Below, piece after piece: positions 58,218-64,000 of a DNA stretch of 64,000 nucleotides. Source of the stretch: JANMJD01 sp963828405 (GTDB lineage: Bacteria; Actinomycetota; Acidimicrobiia; Acidimicrobiales; Ilumatobacteraceae); the NCBI GenBank assembly GCA_963828405.1, contig CAWHEG010000031.1, forward strand, positions 2,418,001-2,482,000, given 5' to 3'. The notes under the pieces are model-generated. The model was not told where the DNA came from, made no database searches, and saw nothing but the letters and a program-made list of their open reading frames with translations. Position numbers and translations under genes: made by a program. Within the stretch, counting starts at the first letter, position 1; every line of letters starts with the position of its first letter.

Positions 58218-59116
58218 GCGCGTCGCTCACCGTCGAGGTCGGTGGGCGGTCGCTGGCCCTGTCGAACCTCGACAAGGTCCTGTACCTCGAGGCCGGCTTC
58301 ACCAAGGCGCAGGTCATCGACTACTACGCGCGGATCGCGCCCTACATGCTCCCGCACCTGGCCGGACGGTGCATGACGCTGAAACGCTTCCCCGACGGCT
58401 CCCACACCCAGGGCTTCTTCGAGAAGCGCTGCCCGAAGCACCGACCGGCGTGGGTCGGCACCCATCCCGGCCCGGGCGACCGCAACGGCCTGATCGGCTA
58501 CTGCGCGATCGACGAGCCCGCGGCCCTGGTGTGGTGCGCCAACATCGCCGCGCTCGAGCTGCACGCGCCGATGGCCCTGGCGGAGGACCTCGAGTCCCCG
58601 CTCACGCTGGTGTTCGACTTCGACCCGGGCGAGCCGGCGGCGATGCGGGAGTGCTGCGAGGTGGCCCTCGCCGTGCGCGAGGTGCTCGGCTCCGTCGGCC
58701 TGGACGGCTGGTGCAAGACCTCGGGCTCCAAGGGCCTGCAGCTCTATGTGCCGATCAACGGCCCCACCACCCACGAGCACGCGGCATCGTTCGCCCTCGC
58801 CGTCGGCCAGGTGCTCGAACGCCAATTGCCCGAGCGGGTGACGACGGTGATGGCCAAGGCGGTGCGACCGGGAAAGGTCTTCGTCGACTGGAGCCAGAAC
58901 GCCCGCCACAAGACGACGATCGCGCCATACTCGCTGCGGGCGCGGCCGCATCCGACGGTGTCGACGCCGGTGACCTGGGACGAGGTGTCCGCCGCGGCTT
59001 CGGATGGACTCGATCTGCGCTTCACCGCCCCCGAAGTCCTCGCCCGCGTGGACGAGCTCGGGGACCTGTTCGCCCCGGTGCTCACCCTCGTGCAACAGCT
59101 CCCCTCCGCCCGCTGA
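58214..59116 (+). CDS. ligD: LigD polymerase/primase domain protein, stand-alone
   Basis: 300 aa, equal to the polymerase domain only. It has the archaeo-eukaryotic primase metal motif F-D-F-D-P-G, T-S-G-S-K-G-L-Q-L-Y and the late K-V-F-V-D-W-S-Q-N (third Asp). The usual ligase and phosphoesterase domains of multidomain LigD are absent and not encoded next to it, so they must lie elsewhere. It fills gaps at ends held by Ku with a preference for ribonucleotides in known members. Coupled to ku by GTGA. Confidence 0.95.
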   Translation: MSASLTVEVGGRSLALSNLDKVLYLEAGFTKAQVIDYYARIAPYMLPHLAGRCMTLKRFPDGSHTQGFFEKRCPKHRPAWVGTHPGPGDRNGLIGYCAIDEPAALVWCANIAALELHAPMALAEDLESPLTLVFDFDPGEPAAMRECCEVALAVREVLGSVGLDGWCKTSGSKGLQLYVPINGPTTHEHAASFALAVGQVLERQLPERVTTVMAKAVRPGKVFVDWSQNARHKTTIAPYSLRARPHPTVSTPVTWDEVSAAASDGLDLRFTAPEVLARVDELGDLFAPVLTLVQQLPSAR

Positions 59117-59126
59117 TGATCGTCCC

Positions 59127-59174
59127 TTCTGATCACCTCGTCGCGCGTCCCGGCGCGAGAACGTGTGATCAGAA
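59127..59174. repeat. palindrome downstream of the DUF559 gene
   Basis: TTCTGATCAC (59127-59136) and GTGATCAGAA (59165-59174) form a perfect 10-bp dyad, with an inner TCGCGC..GCGCGA hairpin (59141-59158). The right arm contains the stop codon of the DUF559 gene. It can serve as a bidirectional terminator between convergent genes, but see the related upstream palindrome. Confidence 0.7.
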
Positions 59175-60137
59175 CGGGCCGAGATGGCAGATGAGCTCGG
59201 CGATGACGCGTGCCGGCTCGCCGACGACGTCGCCGGTCGTGAACTCGATGACGCGATAGCCGAGTGATTGGAGCTCGTTGCGACGACGGCTATCGCGACG
59301 TCGATCCGGCTCGGACGTGTGGCCGAGCCGACCACTCACCTCGACGACCAGCCGTTGCGGGCGGAAGAGGAAGTCGACCCGGGCGACGAATCGCCTGCTC
59401 GCGCGCACGACGACCTGCGTGTCCGGTCGTGGCAGACCGGCTTCTCGGACGAGACGGAGGAATCGGCGTTCGAGCCAGCTGTGACCGCCCGAGTCGTCGA
59501 GCAGCACGTCGAGGAGACGGACCCCGCGACGTCCCCGGCCGCGCAGGTCGGCAAGCCGATCGGCGAGGTAGCTCGGGGAGGTCAGGCCATGACGCACGGC
59601 GGAGTCGATGGCCCGGCTGACGACGTCGGCGGGCTCCGACCAGGCCAGATCGATGATCGTCCGGCTCGGGCTGGTGGCCGGGAGATGGGTGACGGGCCTG
59701 GCGCGGCGCAGCGACCGATCCCGGCGGGTTCCGGGAGGCAAGTCACGGCGAACGGAGGTGACGTCGAGCGGTTCGAGCCTGGACGTCGAATGGACCCTGA
59801 GCAGCGGGGTGAAATGGTGCCGCCCAGATCGCGCCGTGAACTCCACCGTGTCCAGCCGGAATCCCTCGAGTCCGTGGAGCGCCGCCGCGCTGCGATGGCT
59901 GGCCACCGCCCGATCCCCGAGGAGGAGCAGCCCAGCGATGAGCGTCGACTGCGGCGAGGTCGGCGCGCCCGGCAGCCGGACGACGCCGGGGAGGACGAGG
60001 GGCCAGCGGCCCGAGCGCCGGCGGTGGGTGATCGAACCCTCGGTGAAGCCCAGCAGTCGCGCCTGAGCCAGCGATGCCACGCCTTCCTGGGCCGCCGCCA
60101 GGGTTGCGAACAACCGGTCGAGATCCGTGGGTGCCAT
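59169..60137 (-). CDS. AbiEi-like winged-helix / DUF559 nuclease-fold protein
   Basis: 322 aa. The N-terminal 60 residues are the AbiEi-antitoxin-type winged helix (V-A-S-L-A-Q-A-R-L-L-G-F-T-E-G-S-I-T-H-R-R). The C-terminal 110 are DUF559, a Vsr-like PD-(D/E)xK nuclease fold: S-W-L-E-R-R-F, then R-V-D-F-L-F, then V-V-E-V-S-G-R, with the D..ExS core where the usual Lys is Ser. ATG at 60137. No toxin partner is adjacent. Such genes occur in many paralogous copies in actinobacteria with unknown role. It is framed by two related long palindromes. Confidence 0.85.
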   Translation of the reverse strand: MAPTDLDRLFATLAAAQEGVASLAQARLLGFTEGSITHRRRSGRWPLVLPGVVRLPGAPTSPQSTLIAGLLLLGDRAVASHRSAAALHGLEGFRLDTVEFTARSGRHHFTPLLRVHSTSRLEPLDVTSVRRDLPPGTRRDRSLRRARPVTHLPATSPSRTIIDLAWSEPADVVSRAIDSAVRHGLTSPSYLADRLADLRGRGRRGVRLLDVLLDDSGGHSWLERRFLRLVREAGLPRPDTQVVVRASRRFVARVDFLFRPQRLVVEVSGRLGHTSEPDRRRDSRRRNELQSLGYRVIEFTTGDVVGEPARVIAELICHLGPF

Positions 60138-60177
60138 GTCCCGAGGTGTGAGCGGACAGGCCCGGAGCGGCACCGCA

Positions 60178-60235
60178 TCCCGTTCCGGTCACCCCGGATC
60201 GCGCCCGGCGATGGAGCCGGGTGACCGGAACGGGA
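60178..60235. repeat. 17-bp perfect palindrome upstream of the DUF559 gene
   Basis: TCCCGTTCCGGTCACCC (60178-60194) is exactly repeated in inverse orientation at 60219-60235 around a 24-nt spacer. In the minus orientation the arm shares CCCGTTCYGRTCAC with the palindrome at the other end of the gene. It lies 41 bp before the ATG. Confidence 0.75.
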
Positions 60236-60309
60236 GCAGGGACCTTCGACGCGGTCGGCGACGGGGCTTACCGCTATCGTTTTGGCGAACCCAGGTGGAG
60301 AGGCACGCG

Positions 60310-62043
60310 ATGAAGCTGAGGATGATGGTCGCCGGCGGCGTTGCCGTGGCGCTGGTGATGACGGCGTGCAGCGACGACAAGGTCCGCCACGTCAGCGTCG
60401 CCGGCGAGGCGTCGGTCGTGGTCGTCGCGCTCGACAACGCCTTCCAGTTAAGCGGGTCGATCGCTGCGGGAACCGAGATCGTGTTCGCCAACGCCGGGCG
60501 TAACGACCACAACGTCGTCCCCTCCGACGGTGACACCTCGTGGGGCGTCGCCCAGGCCGACTTCCGCCCGGGAGACGAGTACCGCCACACGTTCACCGAG
60601 CCGGGGACGTACGAGTTCTTCTGCTCGATCCACGGCACGGCCGAGGTCGGGATGACCGGTTCGCTGACCGTCGTCGGGCCCGACGGGACCACCGGGTCGA
60701 CCCCGGCCGCGGCGGCGCCGCCCACCACGGCACCGCCGGCCGAGCCGGCGACGGTGCCCCCGGCAGACGACCCCCGCGCCGACGGCGTGCTCGAGGTCCC
60801 CGGCGAGGTGGCCACGATCCAGGGGGCCGTCGATGCGGCGCACGACGGTGACCTGGTCCTCGTCGCCCCCGGGACGTATCGCGAGGCCGTCAACGTGAGC
60901 ACCGACAACCTGACGATCCGCGGCCTCGACCGCAACACGGTGATCCTCGACGGCGGGTTCGAGCTCGACAACGGCGTGCGGGTGCTGGGCGCCAAGGGGG
61001 TGGCCGTCGAGAACATGACGGCGATGAACTACACCGCCAACGGCTTCTTCTTCACCAAGGCGACCGGCTACCGCGGCTCGTACCTGACCAGCTACCGCAC
61101 CGGTGACTACGGCATCTACGCCTTCGATTCGACCAAGGGTCAGATCGAGCATGCCTACGCCGCCGGAAGCCCCGACGCCGGGGTGTACATCGGTGGCTGC
61201 TTCCCCTGCGACGCGGTGATCACCGACGTGGTCAGCGAGTACAACGGGTTCGGTTATTCGGGCACCAACGCCGGCGGCAACCTGCTCATCGTCAACTCGG
61301 TCTTCCGCTACAACCGCGTGGGGCTCCTCCCGAACAGCGGCAGCTACGAGCCGTGCTACCCGGAGCGTGAGACGACCATCGTCGGCAACATCGTCCACTC
61401 CAACAACCAGACCGACACCCCGGTCCTCCCGCAATGGCTGATCGCCATGGGCAACGGGATCCTCTCGGCCGGCGGTGTGCGCAACACGATCGAACGCAAC
61501 CTGGTCTACGACCACAACCGCACCGGTATCGGGCTCGCACCCGCCCCCGAGGACGACCCCAACGACGTGATCCCCGCGGCCGACACGTGGGACACCCCGT
61601 GCGCCGTCGCCCGGACCCGGCCGACGGTCAAGCCCGATGGCTCGCTGCTGTGGGACTCGCAGCAGAACACGGTGCGGGGCAACGTCCTGTTCGACAACCG
61701 TGAAGCCGACTTGATGGTCGGATCGGTTGGCACCGACCCGGCGACGTTCGGGCACTGCTTCGCCGACAACACCTTCGCCACCTCGGCCCCCAACGACATC
61801 GAGGCGGTCGCCCCGTGCGACGGCACCGGCACCGGCAACTGGGGCGACGGCGCGTATGACATCGCCGCCTGGTTGACGCAGGAGTACCCGCCGTCGGTGG
61901 ACTACACGGTCGCCGTGCTCCCGCCGCTCGATGCGCTGGCGACGATGCCCGACGCGGCCAGCGCCCCGGCCCACCCGGCCACCGACGTGCCATTCGCCGT
62001 CGATCTGGCGGCGATCGAGGTTCCGGCCAAGCCGGCGGCGTGA
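60310..62043 (+). CDS. lipoprotein with cupredoxin domain and right-handed beta-helix
   Basis: 577 aa. Lipobox V-M-T-A-C after a short signal. Residues about 25-125 form a plastocyanin-like cupredoxin with the type 1 copper ligands visible: His in N-D-H-N, Cys and His in F-C-S-I-H and Met in G-M-T-G. A Pro/Thr/Ala linker leads to a parallel beta-helix (about 160-530) with P-x-x-x-x-x-I-Q-x-A and repeated N-x-x-x-x-N turns, as in NosD/CASH-type copper-associated and carbohydrate-binding proteins. An extracytoplasmic copper protein, perhaps a metallochaperone or polysaccharide-active protein. Its stop overlaps the DUF1996 gene. Confidence 0.88.
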   Translation: MKLRMMVAGGVAVALVMTACSDDKVRHVSVAGEASVVVVALDNAFQLSGSIAAGTEIVFANAGRNDHNVVPSDGDTSWGVAQADFRPGDEYRHTFTEPGTYEFFCSIHGTAEVGMTGSLTVVGPDGTTGSTPAAAAPPTTAPPAEPATVPPADDPRADGVLEVPGEVATIQGAVDAAHDGDLVLVAPGTYREAVNVSTDNLTIRGLDRNTVILDGGFELDNGVRVLGAKGVAVENMTAMNYTANGFFFTKATGYRGSYLTSYRTGDYGIYAFDSTKGQIEHAYAAGSPDAGVYIGGCFPCDAVITDVVSEYNGFGYSGTNAGGNLLIVNSVFRYNRVGLLPNSGSYEPCYPERETTIVGNIVHSNNQTDTPVLPQWLIAMGNGILSAGGVRNTIERNLVYDHNRTGIGLAPAPEDDPNDVIPAADTWDTPCAVARTRPTVKPDGSLLWDSQQNTVRGNVLFDNREADLMVGSVGTDPATFGHCFADNTFATSAPNDIEAVAPCDGTGTGNWGDGAYDIAAWLTQEYPPSVDYTVAVLPPLDALATMPDAASAPAHPATDVPFAVDLAAIEVPAKPAA

Positions 62044-62996
62044 CGAGGCGTCACCTCCTGGTCGCCGTGGCGGCCCTGACCGCCTGCAGCGGCGGCGCGG
62101 TCGCCTCCGACGGCCAGCACCGCGGGACGGCGGACCTCCCGGTTCCGGCCATGGCCGGGATGGAGGCGATGTCGGGGCCGCAGGGAATGGACGGGATGCA
62201 GATGGCGGCGGGCGCCGGCCAGCCCGACGTCGCCTTCGGCGGACCGCAGGGTGAGATCCCCCAGTTCATCGCCGAATGTCGCTACAGCCACTCGAACTCC
62301 GACGACCCGATCGTCTCGCCGGGCACGCCGGGAGTGGCGCACCTGCACACGTTTTTCGGCGCGGCGATGGTCGACGTGTACTCCACCGCCGAGGGGCTGC
62401 TCACCACAGAGACGTTGTGCAACCAACAACTCGACCACTCCTCGTACTGGGCGCCCGCCCTGCTCGACCACGGTGCGATGGTCGTGCCCGACAAGGTGAC
62501 GGCCTACTACCGCCCGGGTCCGGGCATCGAGGCGACGACGGTGCAGCCGTACCCCTTCGGGCTGAAGGTGATCGCCGGGGCGGCCCACGACGGCCCGCGG
62601 CCGTCGACGAACGTCGCCTCGTGGACCTGCGGGGTCAGCCCGGACAACGCGTCCCGCCCGCCGGAATGCCCAGCGGATCGGGGGCTGCGGATGATCATCA
62701 CCTTCCCGGACTGCTGGGACGGCACGAGCGTCGACAGCGCCGACCACCGCTCCCATGTGGCCTACAGCCGTGGCGGCGCCTGCCCGAGCGGCCACCCGAC
62801 GCCGATTCCCCAGCTCACCGTGACCATCGCCTACCCGGTCACGGGTCCGGACCACGACCTGACCTTGTCGTCGGGTGATGTCGACACGCTGCATGCCGAC
62901 TTCCTCAACGCCTGGGACGTGGGCAAGCTGCGCACCGAGGTCGAGTCGTGCCTGCATCGTGAGGTCGTCTGCGCGGTGACCAGCTCGCGGAAGTGA
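62040..62996 (+). CDS. DUF1996-domain lipoprotein
   Basis: 318 aa from a GTG (GTGA overlap). Lipobox-like A-L-T-A-C near residue 16, then a Met/Gly-rich stretch (A-M-A-G-M-E-A-M-S-G..M-D-G-M-Q-M) reminiscent of copper-binding Met motifs. A DUF1996 domain follows, with H-L-H-T-F-F-G, S-Y-W-A-P-A-L and C-W-D-G. DUF1996 proteins are secreted and common in fungi and actinobacteria; the function is unsettled. Co-translation with a cupredoxin and the Met-rich segment suggest a shared copper-related, possibly oxidative polysaccharide role. Confidence 0.85.
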   Translation: MTRRHLLVAVAALTACSGGAVASDGQHRGTADLPVPAMAGMEAMSGPQGMDGMQMAAGAGQPDVAFGGPQGEIPQFIAECRYSHSNSDDPIVSPGTPGVAHLHTFFGAAMVDVYSTAEGLLTTETLCNQQLDHSSYWAPALLDHGAMVVPDKVTAYYRPGPGIEATTVQPYPFGLKVIAGAAHDGPRPSTNVASWTCGVSPDNASRPPECPADRGLRMIITFPDCWDGTSVDSADHRSHVAYSRGGACPSGHPTPIPQLTVTIAYPVTGPDHDLTLSSGDVDTLHADFLNAWDVGKLRTEVESCLHREVVCAVTSSRK

Positions 62997-63070
62997 CCGC
63001 CTTGCCCCGGTGCCGAAGGCCGCGGCGCGCCGATCAGTAGTCCGATCGGCTCCCGATCCGCACCTTGACC

Positions 63071-63098
63071 GTGAGACGGATCTGTCTTATCGTCTCAC
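63071..63098. promoter_or_regulatory. TetR operator next to the start codon
   Basis: GTGAGACG (63071-63078) and CGTCTCAC (63091-63098) are perfect inverted copies around 12 bp, ending 1 bp before the ATG. A TetR dimer bound here would block its own transcription and translation start. Confidence 0.7.
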
Positions 63099-63099
63099 C

Positions 63100-63672
63100 A
63101 TGTCTCCGGCCGAACGTTCCGTGCTCGAAGCGGCCAAGCGCTGCTGCGAACGCTGGGGCATCGCCAAGGTCACGATCGACGACGTCGCCCACGAGGCGGG
63201 GGTGTCGCGGGCCACCCTCTACCGCCTGTTCCCCGGCGGCAAGGACGTGTTGCTCGAGGCCCTGCGCCTGATGGACCTCGAGGACTTCTTCACCCGGCTG
63301 CGCGGCCATCTCGACGGCGCCGGCTCGCTGCGGGAACTGACCGTGCGCACGGTCGTGCACGCCACCAGGGAGCTGCGCTCCGACAAGCACCTCGCCGTGA
63401 TGATGGCGTCGGCCCCCGGCGAGACGATCGGCGAGCTGACGGTCGACGGCCTGCCCCGCATCGTGCGGGTGGCGACGCTGTTCATCAGCCCCCTGCTCGA
63501 CCCGTACCTGGCCCGGCCCGATTCGCTGCGCCTCGTCGACGTGCTCGTCCGGCTCGTCCTGTCGTACTTCCTCGCCCCCTCCGATCACATCGACCTGGCC
63601 GACGCCGGCCAGGCCGCCGAGTTCCTCGATTCCTTCGTCCTTCCTTCGTTCACCGCATCCTCCAGGAGCTGA
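63100..63672 (+). CDS. TetR-family transcriptional regulator
   Basis: 190 aa. N-terminal helix-turn-helix: G-I-A-K-V-T-I-D-D-V-A-H-E-A-G-V-S-R-A-T-L-Y-R-L-F-P, unmistakable for TetR. The C-terminal ligand domain is typical in length but unclassified. ATG at 63100 follows directly after a palindromic operator, indicating self-repression. The ferritin-like gene begins 2 bp after its stop and is the likely regulated partner. Confidence 0.95.
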   Translation: MSPAERSVLEAAKRCCERWGIAKVTIDDVAHEAGVSRATLYRLFPGGKDVLLEALRLMDLEDFFTRLRGHLDGAGSLRELTVRTVVHATRELRSDKHLAVMMASAPGETIGELTVDGLPRIVRVATLFISPLLDPYLARPDSLRLVDVLVRLVLSYFLAPSDHIDLADAGQAAEFLDSFVLPSFTASSRS

Positions 63673-63674
63673 CC

Positions 63675-64000
63675 ATGACCGCGACCGAGTTCTCGGCCCA
63701 CAACGACATCATCGGGCGTGACGAGATCAACGACATCGATGCCATCCTCGGCGTCGTCAACCACGATGTCGACGAGATCACGCACGCCGTCAAGGACAAC
63801 GCCGACGCCCTGTTCACCTGGGACTACACCCTGGCCCGCCCTGCGCTGCGCAGGCTGTACGAGAAGGCCAAGACCGGCCAGTGGAACGCCACCACCGACC
63901 TGCCGTGGGAGACCGAGGTCGACCAGGAGAAGGTCGTCACCGAGACCCAGGCGATCATCGGCACGGGCATGGAGCCCGCCGTCTACGTCGGTACGCCGGT
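63675..64000 (+). CDS. ferritin-like/AurF-type diiron protein (partial, runs off the window)
   Basis: 108 codons visible from an ATG with AGGAG overlapping the TetR stop. The N-terminus (T-A-T-E-F-S-A-H-N-D-I-I-G, then L-R-R-L-Y-E-K-A-K-T-G-Q-W-N-A-T-T-D-L-P-W) matches actinobacterial ferritin-like diiron proteins of the AurF / ribonucleotide-reductase-beta superfamily. The diiron ligands would lie further on. Co-transcription with the TetR gene is very likely. Confidence 0.75.
   Translation, partial: MTATEFSAHNDIIGRDEINDIDAILGVVNHDVDEITHAVKDNADALFTWDYTLARPALRRLYEKAKTGQWNATTDLPWETEVDQEKVVTETQAIIGTGMEPAVYVGTP

Overview
The window is high-GC DNA with many GTG starts, dense 1-4 bp stop/start overlaps (ATGA, GTGA) and actinobacterial family content (fused LipB-LipA, Ku plus stand-alone LigD polymerase, single-copy argJ, many secreted or lipidated proteins). 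I infer an actinobacterium, probably of the class Acidimicrobiia (Ilumatobacter-like). No rRNA or complete tRNA gene is visible, so this placement is inference.

Region 1 (1-13,058) is accessory DNA. It opens with the C-terminus of an IS4-like transposase, two small overlapping minus-strand genes and a possible IS21-type end. A five-gene plus-strand operon follows: SNF2 helicase with C-terminal DUF3883, DUF1156 DNA methylase, a UDG-like protein, a Swt1-HEPN/DUF499 ATPase, and a KAP-family NTPase cut off just after its Walker A motif. This is a helicase-methylase-ATPase defence locus. Its first four genes carry about 33 single-base indels, nearly all insertions, yet every break can be bridged to give conserved full-length proteins.

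Region 2 (13,059-21,660) is an 8.5-kb integrated element bounded by two copies of the 3' half of a tRNA-Gly(GCC) gene, each followed by a hairpin and by TTGCCCATC repeats that look like integrase arm sites. It carries a tyrosine recombinase, a nucleotidyltransferase-like/XRE pair, a HigBA pair, and a two-gene CHAT protease + metallo-beta-lactamase operon that I regard as the best candidate for a poorly described conflict system.

Region 3 (21,857-64,000) looks like ordinary chromosome. It holds a sortilin/BNR-repeat protein, a GNAT enzyme, a translationally coupled minus-strand operon (alpha-beta-barrel-like protein, DyP peroxidase, alpha/beta hydrolase read in frame into a cytochrome P450) divergent from a soluble-adenylyl-cyclase-like giant regulator, an aldehyde dehydrogenase, a CHRD-domain secreted protein, an SDR, YqeY, ArgJ, a MarR regulator with palindromic operators, YceI, VOC, FAD oxidoreductase and TIGR01777 epimerase genes. 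Then come a TlpA-like lipoprotein that appears to be a selenoprotein (in-frame TGA plus bacterial SECIS-like hairpin), the lpdA-sucB-lipB/lipA lipoate block, an amidohydrolase, a two-gene Ku/LigD-polymerase NHEJ module, an AbiEi/DUF559 nuclease gene framed by two related long palindromes, a cupredoxin/beta-helix lipoprotein with a DUF1996 partner, and a TetR regulator with an operator over its start region, next to a ferritin-like oxygenase gene cut by the window end.

The broken genes matter for interpretation. Single-base breaks also occur in the DyP, cyclase and one small membrane-protein gene, so part of the frameshift load may be sequencing error rather than decay.
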